23,156 bases of DNA from Spirochaetia bacterium (GCA_026002305.1 BOBI01000021.1:1-23156), one strand, 5' to 3'. Positions 1-7,543 are shown, numbered from the stretch's first letter. Notes: a model not told the origin generated them from the sequence alone. Made by a program: numbers and translations.

Positions 1-274
1 GAGTGATTCTGTCGTGCGCACCGTCCAGCCATTTATGCTGTTCATCCGCCTGGGCCTGTACACGTTCAAGCCATCCCTGGTTGCCTTCGACCCACTTATT
101 GGTCTCTTCCAGCTTCCCGCGCGTATCTTCCAGCCAGCCATGTACCTGAGTGATTCTGTCGTGCGCACCGTCCAGCCATTTATGCTGTTCATCCGCCTGG
201 GCCTGTACACGTTCAAGCCATCCCTGGTTGCCTTCGACCCACTTATTGGTCTCTTCCAGCTTCCCGCGCGTATC
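1..274 (-). repeat. Perfect 147-bp tandem repeat (coding, 49 aa per unit)
   Basis: Bases 1-127 are identical to 148-274 and the period is 147 bp, an exact multiple of three. Read on the minus strand each unit encodes 49 residues containing WLDGAHDRIT, GWLEDTRGKLEETNKW and GWLERVQAQ, a Trp/Glu/Gln-rich amphipathic helix. A degenerate partial copy precedes it in the protein (LNRVTEELSDTRGKLEETNK). GC is about 57% by hand count, well above the surrounding coding DNA. The array may continue beyond base 1. DNA identity implies recent duplication, so copy number probably varies between strains. Confidence 0.95.
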
Positions 275-2521
275 GGAAAGTTCTTCCGTAACGCGGTTTA
301 ATCCCTCGCGGTTGCTGCTGGCTATCTGGTGCACCGCGTTTAGCTGTCCCTCAAGCTCAATAATCCTGTCGTTCATGCGGTTGAATTGCCGCAACAGCGC
401 GATAGGATTGTATTTCTTAAAACGGCGTTTCCATTTTCGCAGGAATCCGGCAAGCGGCTTTAAGAATGTTAGGTCAAATTTACATGGTAATCCAAAAAAA
501 TCTGTAAGTCCTAATACTTTATTGTCTTGCGTCTTACAAATTATCACAGTCAATATGCCAAAACAATAACTCCGCCAAATATCAAGAAACGGAATACGTG
601 TGTATTTTTTATGCAGGAGATTTTCACGTATGGTATTAAAATCTTCAATGGTAGATGCAGCTATCTCTTGTGCTATTTTCCGCGCTTTCTTCAAAACCCT
701 GATTCTGTTGACCGGATTTGCGTGAAAATAATCCTCCCATAAACAGGCAATGAATTTTTCATTTATAAGCGGTTGCCATGCATCCTTAATGGAGTGTTTA
801 TCCATGAAAAGATATATATCGTGCACATTTGACAAACGGTCGGTCATTTTTCTAAAATCTTTATTCACATTCTTGGTCATTATGGAATTATTTCTTTGTA
901 TATAATGATAAAACTGTTTATCAATAAAAAATATGTTCTTGCAGACAGACGCATACTCAAAGAAAAATACATTGTCTTCAAAAAGTCGGCCGTTTGGAAA
1001 TACGATTGAATATTTTTCAATAATTTCCCGCTTAAAAAGTTTATTCCACGCAGTTACCGGCATGTTAAGCAGAAGATTGTCGTCAACGTTTCTCAGTCCG
1101 GTATGTTTTATGGAAAAGTAATCGGTAACACCGTTAATATAATCAGGATTATCAGAATAAGCATCATCTTCTATATCGATCTTCGCGTAATAAACAGATA
1201 AATCGGCGCCGGTTTCTTGAATCGCGTTATAGGCAAACAAAAGCGTATCACCCTCTATCCAGTCATCGCTGTCCACAAAATTGATATATTCAGCGTGTGC
1301 ATGTTTCATTCCTTCATTACGCGCGGAAGACAAGCCGCCGTTTTTTTTATGGAGTATGGTAACCCGCTCGTCTTTTACGGCGTATTCTTCAAGTATCGCA
1401 ACCGATTTATCCCGTGTCCCATCATTTACGCAGATGATTTCAATATTGCGGAATGTCTGATTGACAACACTGTCCATGCAGCGGCGGAGATATTTCTCGG
1501 TATTGTATACAGGGATTATGACTGATATTGCGGGTGCGGTATTTTTACCGCTGTTTATCCGGTAATAATTCCGCGCATACTCTCCAACGTATTTTTTTTC
1601 TCTTTCATCCGTGCAACCATAAACAGCCTGTATGCCGCACACAGCGGCCAATTTACCAACTACTTTTTTTTCATCGCTTTCAGTTAATTCCGGCATATTA
1701 TGTATTTTTGATAAAATAAACTCGGCAAGCGTTCTTTTTACGGGAAACATAAATTGCGGCGTATACCCATGCGCTGTAAAGAAATCCGTAAGTTTATCGA
1801 CAACATATTCATTTTGTTCCAGCATGTACAATAAGCTTTTTAAGGTAAACCGCTGCCGTGTCGCGCTGTCATCGTCCTCAAAATAGGAATAATTGTAAGC
1901 CGTAAAATTAATCCGCTGATAAGTCCCGGATAAAAAACAAATAACAAAAAATAATAAAAAGTCTTCACTTACGGTCAATCTGCACGAAACATTCAGCTCA
2001 TCAAGCGCTTGTACGGCTATTTCGGTTCGTATTAGTTTTGGATAAACTCCCCAGTTTTGCAACCTGCACGTTACATAAGACTCCACGATTTCTTTTCCAG
2101 CAAGCGATTCATCAAAATCATTACCGAATAAACAGACGCTATCCTTAAAGATAAATTGTGCGTTAAATGAAATAATATCTATATTTTCGATATAGGGTTT
2201 CGCTAATTCAAAACATTCGCTATTTATGGTGTCGTCAGGGTCAACACAAAAGATATATTCACCGCAGGCAGCGCGTATTCCGGTTTCCCTCGCAGCATAC
2301 GTTCCCATGTTTTTCTCATGGCGTAGCAGTCGTATCCTCCCATCGTTTGTTTGCATTACTTCCACTTTTGCAGCACTATCATCGGTAGAGCTGTCATCTA
2401 CTACAATTACTTCAAGAGGAAACCCTGTGAATGCAATAATACTGTCCAAACAAGCCTCAACAAAAGCCTGCTTGTTATACAGCGGAACTATAATTGACAG
2501 GGTGATTTCGCTTGACAGAAT
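1..2521 (-). CDS. Tandem two-domain GT2 glycosyltransferase with C-terminal repeat coiled coil (partial, 3' end outside window)
   Basis: I translated the minus strand from 2521 to 2 by hand and found about 840 codons with no stop; the C-terminus lies beyond the window. A first GT2 (GT-A) domain starts near residue 8 (LSIIVPLYN), with VVDDSSTDD at 40-48 and the DXD-like VDPDD at 93-97. After a helical linker a second GT2 domain starts near residue 331 (AISVIIPVYN), with VNDG at 365 and FVDSDD at 415-420. Residues about 560-740 are basic and helical, and from about 750 there is a Trp-rich 49-residue repeat. Two complete GT-A cores suggest a polymerising or dual-linkage sugar transferase, cytoplasmic or membrane-associated. 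The start is unusual: a strong AGGAGG lies upstream, but TAA at 2530-2528 is in frame and no ATG, GTG or TTG follows until inside the first domain. Only ATT (2521) or CTG (2518) is available. The acceptor and sugar are unknown. Confidence 0.88.
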   Translation of the reverse strand, partial: MLSSEITLSIIVPLYNKQAFVEACLDSIIAFTGFPLEVIVVDDSSTDDSAAKVEVMQTNDGRIRLLRHEKNMGTYAARETGIRAACGEYIFCVDPDDTINSECFELAKPYIENIDIISFNAQFIFKDSVCLFGNDFDESLAGKEIVESYVTCRLQNWGVYPKLIRTEIAVQALDELNVSCRLTVSEDFLLFFVICFLSGTYQRINFTAYNYSYFEDDDSATRQRFTLKSLLYMLEQNEYVVDKLTDFFTAHGYTPQFMFPVKRTLAEFILSKIHNMPELTESDEKKVVGKLAAVCGIQAVYGCTDEREKKYVGEYARNYYRINSGKNTAPAISVIIPVYNTEKYLRRCMDSVVNQTFRNIEIICVNDGTRDKSVAILEEYAVKDERVTILHKKNGGLSSARNEGMKHAHAEYINFVDSDDWIEGDTLLFAYNAIQETGADLSVYYAKIDIEDDAYSDNPDYINGVTDYFSIKHTGLRNVDDNLLLNMPVTAWNKLFKREIIEKYSIVFPNGRLFEDNVFFFEYASVCKNIFFIDKQFYHYIQRNNSIMTKNVNKDFRKMTDRLSNVHDIYLFMDKHSIKDAWQPLINEKFIACLWEDYFHANPVNRIRVLKKARKIAQEIAASTIEDFNTIRENLLHKKYTRIPFLDIWRSYCFGILTVIICKTQDNKVLGLTDFFGLPCKFDLTFLKPLAGFLRKWKRRFKKYNPIALLRQFNRMNDRIIELEGQLNAVHQIASSNREGLNRVTEELSDTRGKLEETNKWVEGNQGWLERVQAQADEQHKWLDGAHDRITQVHGWLEDTRGKLEETNKWVEGNQGWLERVQAQADEQHKWLDGAHDRIT

Positions 2522-2531
2522 GGTAATTTAT

Positions 2532-2537
2532 CCTCCT
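2532..2537 (-). promoter_or_regulatory. Strong Shine-Dalgarno (AGGAGG) of the tandem GT2 gene
   Basis: On the minus strand AGGAGG is followed by ATAAATTACC and then ATT CTG TCA. Spacing is 10 nt to ATT (2521) and 13 nt to CTG (2518). The strength of this site supports initiation here even though no canonical start codon is present. Confidence 0.7.
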
Positions 2538-2598
2538 CAATACAAAACAGTTTCATAAATATAGTTGTTATAATGTTTGGTATACAATTCTGATATTT

Positions 2599-4155
2599 TT
2601 AGCATCCCGCCACCGTAATGCCGTCTTCCACAGTCCATGTAAGGCGTTCGTCCCATGGCAGTTTTTTACCTTCCGACCGGCGATCAAATATTACCAGATA
2701 TGAAGGCGCGGATGCATCAATTGTATCACGGTATTTTGCCGTTTGACGCAATCCTTCTTCCCGCACTTTTTCCGCCTGCGAATAATCGTAAATCAACTTT
2801 ATTTCAATGATATATTTTTTTCCGTTATACTCAACCGCCAAATCCATTCGACCCCGCCCCGCCGCATATTCCCTGTCAATAGAGCCGCCGCCGTTTAGAA
2901 CTCGTTGCAAAAACGCCTGCAGTAAAAGGTGCGGAAATGCCTCGGTGTAATTCATTTTTTGTTCCCATATTTCGGAATTTACCCGCCAGAATTGCTGGAA
3001 CTCACGCAGCAGTGCGTCCATATCAAGTGTTCCATCAGATTTTTCCCATTTCCATTCAGGTTTAGCAATAGCGTATTGTGCGCTTTCTGTGCATTGGCGT
3101 GCAAGAACTTCACGATAAATTGGGTTTGAAATGTTCGGTGTTCCGTCTTCTAATGAAACAAGACCCAAATCCAAACAATATCTAAACGCATCACTTTTTG
3201 TAAGAAGCGGATCGGCATCACCAGACATTAAACTTTCTATAATTTTGCATATTCGTACGTCATCCATGCGAACAGCAAGTGCGTCTAAATGAGTTTCCCG
3301 TGCGCGAATCATCTGCTCCCGTGCTTTCTTTATATGTTCAATTGTTACCGTGCTGTAATCGTCTTCGGTCAAAATCCTCATTGTTGCTCTTTTAAACAAA
3401 GAATTGACAATCCAAGGCTGCCCACCCGATTGTTCCCAAACATAATCAAGTGCTTTTTCGGTAATTTGTTGACCGGTTTCCGCAGTTCGCTGTGCAAACA
3501 ACTTTTGTATATCCTGCTTCCTAAAATTACCAATCACTGTAGAATCTTCTTTAATGTTAAAGGGGGATCCCGGATTTACCGGTTTGCCGTCTTTAGAGGC
3601 GGTAATATAATCTTTTAAATCGCGCATTCCCACAAGTGCTATGGATACGGGAAATACGCCTACCTCGCGAGTCGCAAAACCTTCCCGCAGTTGCCGCAAA
3701 AACCTAATGAGCGTCTGCCCTTCAAGCACATCAACTTCGTCAAAAAGAACAATAAGAGGCGTGGGCGCTAGTTTTTTTGCCAAATCTGTCAGTGTTAAAC
3801 CAAGTGTTGAACCAGGATTTTTACCAACGCAAGGCGTCGGCAGCTTCGTTATTTCCGCAGCTTTTAGTATGGAGTCACAAATCATCGGCATTGCGATTTC
3901 AGGCTCGGTAACACCCTGACACGATTCCACACTGACATAGCACGCAACCGCTTCGCTTCCCGCATTTATCTCCCGCGCCCAGCTTTGTAAAAAAGTTGTC
4001 TTGCCTGTTTGCCGCGGCGCATGGAGCACCCAGTACAGTTTGTCGCGTATATACCGGTCCAACTGTGCGCCGATAAGACGTTCCGCAGGCGGCAACATAA
4101 AGTGATCCTGTGGATTACAAGGACCTGTCGTGTTAAAAAATCGTTTTCTTGCCAT
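2599..4155 (-). CDS. AAA-type ATPase with C-terminal PD-(D/E)XK nuclease domain
   Basis: 518 residues. The Walker A motif is APRQTGKTT (about 46-54) and Walker B is LIVLFDEVD (about 134-142). A winged-helix-like middle region follows, and a C-terminal PD-(D/E)XK nuclease fold has D438 and E451-x-K453 (IIEIK). This is the layout of the 'ATP-binding protein plus DUF1703/PDDEXK_9-type nuclease' family, which is abundant in multiple copies in Treponema and other host-associated anaerobes. Its physiological role is not established; it is often regarded as a mobile or defence-like cargo gene. It does not belong to glycan synthesis by sequence. It sits between the FkbM and tandem GT2 genes with loose spacing on both sides (222 and 77 bases), unlike the overlapping genes upstream, which suggests insertion. 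Start: ATG at 4155 giving MARKRFF; the upstream ribosome-binding site is weak. GC is about 47% in a sampled line, higher than the membrane genes. Confidence 0.85.
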   Translation of the reverse strand: MARKRFFNTTGPCNPQDHFMLPPAERLIGAQLDRYIRDKLYWVLHAPRQTGKTTFLQSWAREINAGSEAVACYVSVESCQGVTEPEIAMPMICDSILKAAEITKLPTPCVGKNPGSTLGLTLTDLAKKLAPTPLIVLFDEVDVLEGQTLIRFLRQLREGFATREVGVFPVSIALVGMRDLKDYITASKDGKPVNPGSPFNIKEDSTVIGNFRKQDIQKLFAQRTAETGQQITEKALDYVWEQSGGQPWIVNSLFKRATMRILTEDDYSTVTIEHIKKAREQMIRARETHLDALAVRMDDVRICKIIESLMSGDADPLLTKSDAFRYCLDLGLVSLEDGTPNISNPIYREVLARQCTESAQYAIAKPEWKWEKSDGTLDMDALLREFQQFWRVNSEIWEQKMNYTEAFPHLLLQAFLQRVLNGGGSIDREYAAGRGRMDLAVEYNGKKYIIEIKLIYDYSQAEKVREEGLRQTAKYRDTIDASAPSYLVIFDRRSEGKKLPWDERLTWTVEDGITVAGC

Positions 4156-4377
4156 AAAATTTATACTCTGTTATATCAATTAATATTACCAAAAATCATC
4201 GCGTTTTACACTACCATTTCATCGGGTACCGTTATTCAAATTAAATCCACCTCACTCAAGATACAAGTTTTTTCTCAAGATAACTTCCAGAAAATGTTGG
4301 TATCTATCTCTACTTTAAAGAAATATCAGTTAAAATTTGACCATGGGGTCAGTTTGCAATTAGCGGAACTATGTTCT
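4156..4377. other. Intergenic gap with no recognised gene
   Basis: This 222-base AT-rich spacer between the FkbM stop and the ATPase start is the largest gap in the window. It contains a small interrupted palindrome at 4338-4351 (TGACC ATGG GGTCA) and two copies of ATCTTGAG on the minus strand. I see no convincing terminator hairpin with a T-run and no clear -35/-10 pair. It probably holds the ATPase promoter and may be an insertion junction. Confidence 0.4.
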
Positions 4378-5595
4378 TTATATACAATATAAAACAGTCT
4401 CAAACACATAATTACTATAATGCCGTATGTATAATTTATAATCAGGCACTAAACTTAAAATATAAAGCGGCAATTCTATAATGTCCTCTGGTTTATGATA
4501 AAGACTAATTGCCAGTTTTGGCCTCCATTTCCGAATCGTGTTCTGAGCGCCTTTTAGAGCCTCCAATTCTGCTCCTTCCACATCCATTTTTATAAACGTT
4601 GCCTGAGTACCATTAAGTATCCCATCAATACTTTCAACATTTATGATTGTATCCCCATCCCCTGTTATTCGAGAGCCTTGAGTGTCATTACCTACTGAAT
4701 GTAATTGAGTTTTCTCACTCCATAAACCTGCATTGAAGATACTTACCCTCTTTTTTAAAGGCTCGCTTTTGCTGATAACATTTTTACTTTTCTGATAACA
4801 TGAAAACTCGGGTTCAAAAGCATATATAGCATCGTACTGACAATTGCACCATTTTACAAATTCAATACTTGTTTGCATATCATATGCACCACCATCTATA
4901 AAGATTTCGTGTTCTCGAGGAACCACAATATTTTTATCAAAATACTGTGGCGCAATTCCGGGTACATCTACCAAGATAAATAAATTTTCAGATTTGAATC
5001 CTTTGTTTACTAAATAGGCATAATCTTTTCTCGTCCAGCAATCATGCGCATAAATAATAATTTTAGCGTTTAAATATTTTTCAATTAATTGGCTTTCCTC
5101 TATAACCGGCATATCATTATCCGTATCTATATTCTCCCCGCAGATGCCTGATATTTGTATACCAAGATGATTAGCTGCTTTAATAATATCATGTGCTATA
5201 TAAAAATCTTTATTTCCATATAGAAAAATAGAATCTTTTTGATTGCCGTACATATTAGATTGAAACAAGGATAATATATCATTAGCTTTCAAATTTTCCA
5301 TCTTTATAAGCATTTGATAAAAATATTCAACTTTACCAGTCAGCGAATATTGCAACCTCCCTGCGAACAGTTCTTTTGAAATATCATCACATAGACAGGT
5401 ATATATCTTATTTAGGGAATCGTACCCCCCCCATTGTGTCAGACCGAATGCCCTTTTTTCTGAATTCAGATCATTGTTGCCGGGTTCTTCAGCTTTCTTT
5501 AAAAAAAGGTCAAAACGCTCCGATAAAATATTAATCTTTTCTGTTAGATCGCTATGCCATTTTGTGCGCAAATATTTTAATAGTTTTTTCATCAT
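4378..5595 (-). CDS. FkbM-family SAM-dependent methyltransferase
   Basis: 405 residues from the chosen start. The C-terminal half is an FkbM methyltransferase domain: FIDGGAYDMQTS (SAM-binding loop), YAFEPE, IKMDVEGAELEALKGA and LAISLYHKPEDI. FkbM enzymes O-methylate sugar or polyketide hydroxyls. The region before it resembles a small Rossmann-like domain. The N-terminus carries the KWHSDLT tag seen in the upstream radical SAM protein. Start: an upstream in-frame ATG at 5637 lies inside the previous gene, whereas ATGATG at 5595-5590 follows AGGTGGAGAA and the first ATG overlaps the radical SAM TGA (5594-5592) as ATGA, so I choose 5595. A G8 tract at residues 55-57 (W-G-G) could switch the frame. 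Its target could be a capsular sugar or, speculatively, the phosphoramidate oxygen (the role of Cj1419/Cj1420 in C. jejuni). Confidence 0.87.
   Translation of the reverse strand: MMKKLLKYLRTKWHSDLTEKINILSERFDLFLKKAEEPGNNDLNSEKRAFGLTQWGGYDSLNKIYTCLCDDISKELFAGRLQYSLTGKVEYFYQMLIKMENLKANDILSLFQSNMYGNQKDSIFLYGNKDFYIAHDIIKAANHLGIQISGICGENIDTDNDMPVIEESQLIEKYLNAKIIIYAHDCWTRKDYAYLVNKGFKSENLFILVDVPGIAPQYFDKNIVVPREHEIFIDGGAYDMQTSIEFVKWCNCQYDAIYAFEPEFSCYQKSKNVISKSEPLKKRVSIFNAGLWSEKTQLHSVGNDTQGSRITGDGDTIINVESIDGILNGTQATFIKMDVEGAELEALKGAQNTIRKWRPKLAISLYHKPEDIIELPLYILSLVPDYKLYIRHYSNYVFETVLYCI
5425..5432 (-). repeat. Poly-G (G8) tract inside the FkbM methyltransferase gene
   Basis: Eight consecutive C on the plus strand form TGG GGG GGG TAC in the gene (W55-G-G-Y). 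Removing one G gives TAA five codons after TGG (GGG GGT ACG ATT CCC TAA). Adding one gives TAA seven codons after TGG. Both events truncate the protein long before the methyltransferase domain. Eight is near the lower limit for a frequently slipping tract. Confidence 0.6.
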
Positions 5596-6734
5596 TTCTC
5601 CACCTTTACATTTCTTAGTATTCCATTTAAATAGCAATTAGCAGATTTAAATATGTCATCTTTCAACAATTCAGCCATTTTTTTATATTCAGGGTGTGCT
5701 GGTTTAAATACCGCATATTCCTCATATTTTTTATCAGCCTCCCCCCCCCCCCAAGGCTCATAATGCCAAAAGCTTGCTATTACATCCAAATCATTAGCCA
5801 TCTCCATAAACTTTTTCATTTCATGAAAATTAAGTACATGGACAACAAAAGAAAGTGTTATAGTGTTTATTTTCCCTTCTTTTTTTAATTTAGAAAGCCA
5901 TCGAATGTTTTCCATGACTTTTTCAAAGTTTCCGTTTTTTACAATTTTACTATAGATTTCTTGTGTTGCCGCATGTATGGAAATTAAAAGAGAGTCAATT
6001 CTGTCGATTAATTCAAGTTTTTCGCAATTTTTCTTATCACATAAAATTCCATTGGTATGGAGTTGAAATTTAATATCAGGATAAGTTTTTATTATTTTTT
6101 TAATTAAATTACGGCAATGCGAGCTTGCAAAAAGTTCTCCTGACCCATCCAAACTAACCAATTTTGCATCACGTAAAACTGGGATAAAATGGGAATCTAT
6201 TAATGCATCAAGCTTTATCGTTTCTTCTTTTGGACAAACGTTTAATTTATCACGACAAGTAATACACTGTACATTACAACTATAATCATGCGAAAACTTT
6301 ACCATTGAAGGATACTTTGTGTAAGTACCATCTAGTTTCAAATATGGCATAATTTCTTCTTTAGGAATATACACGGGCAAGCATTTCATCTTATCACAAT
6401 ATTTATAACTACCATCAAAAATACTTTTTCTAAATTCTCTTGCACTTTCTGAATTCCAAATATCTTCAAAATGGTGTGATTCAAAAAGATTCCCAAACAA
6501 ATAATAATTACACCAATAAGTACAGCAAGGAGAAACATTTCCACCGACAGAAGTTCCAAAAAAATTAAAAGGATACATACATATTTTATCGTCAATAGCC
6601 ATTGAATTAAATATACTAGAATCATTATCATTCTTGCTGGCTAATAACTTGTCATATTTTCTAATTAACTCATCCAGTCTGGATGTTAAATCGCTATGCC
6701 ATTTTGCCCGAAGACGTTTCAACAGTGTTTTCAT
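5592..6734 (-). CDS. Radical SAM protein with N-terminal SPASM-like cysteine region
   Basis: 380 residues. The radical SAM cluster motif is C153-x3-C157-x2-C160 (SCNVQCITC), followed by SLDGSGELF and HTNGI, typical of the TIM-barrel core. Before it, residues 50-120 hold CMYPF, GNVSPCCTYW, GNLFESHHFEDIWNS and C113/C118. This reads like a SPASM auxiliary [4Fe-4S] segment placed before the core instead of after it. Such proteins occur in surface-polysaccharide loci, but the substrate is unknown. The N-terminus (1-25) has the KWHSDLT tag shared with the FkbM protein. Start: an ATG at 6791 would overlap the upstream gene's end and has no ribosome-binding site, whereas ATG 6734 follows AAGGAGAAATTTT, so I choose 6734. 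The stop overlaps the FkbM start (ATGA), so translation is probably coupled. A G12 tract at residues 328-332 makes the last 50 residues contingent on tract length; it is in frame as sequenced. Confidence 0.85.
   Translation of the reverse strand: MKTLLKRLRAKWHSDLTSRLDELIRKYDKLLASKNDNDSSIFNSMAIDDKICMYPFNFFGTSVGGNVSPCCTYWCNYYLFGNLFESHHFEDIWNSESAREFRKSIFDGSYKYCDKMKCLPVYIPKEEIMPYLKLDGTYTKYPSMVKFSHDYSCNVQCITCRDKLNVCPKEETIKLDALIDSHFIPVLRDAKLVSLDGSGELFASSHCRNLIKKIIKTYPDIKFQLHTNGILCDKKNCEKLELIDRIDSLLISIHAATQEIYSKIVKNGNFEKVMENIRWLSKLKKEGKINTITLSFVVHVLNFHEMKKFMEMANDLDVIASFWHYEPWGGGEADKKYEEYAVFKPAHPEYKKMAELLKDDIFKSANCYLNGILRNVKVEK
5741..5752 (-). repeat. Poly-G (G12) tract inside the radical SAM gene: candidate phase-variation switch
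   Basis: Twelve consecutive C on the plus strand read TGG GGG GGG GGG GAG in the gene (W328-G-G-G-E332). With G13 the reading becomes GGA GGC TGA, an immediate stop. With G11 a TGA appears after 25 out-of-frame codons. Homopolymers of this length are classic slipped-strand mispairing sites, and poly-G tracts are established phase-variation elements in Treponema pallidum and Campylobacter. As sequenced, the gene is ON. Confidence 0.8.
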
Positions 6735-6756
6735 AAAATTTCTCCTTAGTTTAGAA

Positions 6757-6773
6757 GCCCGATTCAAACGGGC
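6757..6773 (-). other. Short GC hairpin upstream of the radical SAM ribosome-binding site
   Basis: GCCCG and CGGGC form a five-pair all-GC stem around a seven-base loop, in the 60-base gap between the cytidylyltransferase stop and the radical SAM start. No T-run follows, so it is not a standard terminator. It might protect or process the mRNA, or be chance. Confidence 0.3.
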
Positions 6774-6794
6774 ACATCCACAGATCCGCATAAA

Positions 6795-7532
6795 TTAACA
6801 CAAGGAATCGCAATAATCCTTTTCATAAACCTCAATGTCATTCTGATTATCACATTCCAGCCATAATTCGTCTGTTTTTATTACCTCAATGGTATTACCA
6901 AGTTTAATAAGATGCTGTAACAATGTTGTCATATCAAGTTTCGCAAGGGGTTTTGGCATGGGCAGTTTAATTGCCTCTTCAATTATAGCCCAACCCGATG
7001 GGCTAAACCTAAGAAGACCCATATACTGGCCATGTACTTCTTCTTTTGAGCCGGGTTTTAAACCTATTTCCGCAAGGTAGTTATTTTCAATCTTGAATGT
7101 CTCAAGATCGTCCAGAGGATTTTCAAAACGCTTAGACCATAATTCCCAATAACCGGTATAATAGGTAATGACAAAATCACCTGATGCGTAAATTAATTTT
7201 GTTATAACACCGGGATCAAAAACAATGTCGGAATAACAAATAATACATGGTTCTTTTTTTAACCATTCTGCGGCCATGGTAAGGGAAATAAACATATTTG
7301 TATTTTCCCATTCGGCATTATGAAAATAAGTAACCCCCTCAATCTTAATTTCATCTTTTTTGTATCCGGTCACAATGGCGATCTCCGGTAACTGTATCCC
7401 GGCTTTTTGCAAATTATCAACACACCGATCAATCAGTGTTCTGCCGCAAAGTTCCATCATACACTTAGGAAGGTTCGCCGTTTTTTCTCCCATCCTGCTT
7501 CCCCGTCCTGCCGCTAAAATAATTACTTTCAT
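6795..7532 (-). CDS. CTP:phosphoglutamine cytidylyltransferase-like enzyme (Cj1416-type)
   Basis: 245 residues with the nucleotidyltransferase signature: MKVIILAAGRGSRMG, then LPKCMMELCGRTLID, YSDIVF near 100 (metal-binding Asp), GQYMGLLRFS, LDMTTLLQHLI and a final ECDNQND. The family includes LicC-type phosphocholine cytidylyltransferases and C. jejuni Cj1416, which couples CTP with L-glutamine phosphate to give CDP-L-glutamine. Sequence alone would not separate these. The decisive clue is context: it directly follows the glutamine kinase and gamma-glutamyl hydrolase homologues, in the same order as cj1418-cj1417-cj1416. Start: ATG 7532 follows AAAGGA with a 7-base T-run spacer. Cytoplasmic. 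Alternative: a cytidylyltransferase for phosphocholine or an aminoalkyl phosphonate. Confidence 0.78.
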   Translation of the reverse strand: MKVIILAAGRGSRMGEKTANLPKCMMELCGRTLIDRCVDNLQKAGIQLPEIAIVTGYKKDEIKIEGVTYFHNAEWENTNMFISLTMAAEWLKKEPCIICYSDIVFDPGVITKLIYASGDFVITYYTGYWELWSKRFENPLDDLETFKIENNYLAEIGLKPGSKEEVHGQYMGLLRFSPSGWAIIEEAIKLPMPKPLAKLDMTTLLQHLIKLGNTIEVIKTDELWLECDNQNDIEVYEKDYCDSLC

Positions 7533-7543
7533 AAAAAAATCCT

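Noticed and set aside
1..274. Possible CRISPR array or satellite because of the perfect repeat
   Set aside because: There are no spacers; the period is 147 bp directly in tandem, a multiple of three, and it encodes a heptad-type helix in the frame of the glycosyltransferase.
1340..1350. Runs of eight or more T/A such as this as slippage sites
   Set aside because: A/T homopolymers of this length are frequent by chance in this AT-rich DNA and show no link to a start or frame-critical position, unlike the three rare G tracts.
14..2558. Series of plus-strand open frames in the first 2.5 kb
   Set aside because: They lie opposite a continuous minus-strand frame of about 840 codons with two clear GT2 domains. 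Their translations are low-complexity and resemble no family, and they overlap one another.
4338..4351. TGACC-ATGG-GGTCA palindrome as an insertion-sequence end or operator
   Set aside because: The arms are only five bases, with no second matching end, transposase or target duplication. Kept only as a note in the intergenic entry.
6795..7532. Phosphocholine pathway (LicC) and phosphorylcholine decoration
   Set aside because: No choline kinase, choline transporter or LicD-type transferase is visible, whereas the two adjacent genes complete the glutamine-phosphate route.
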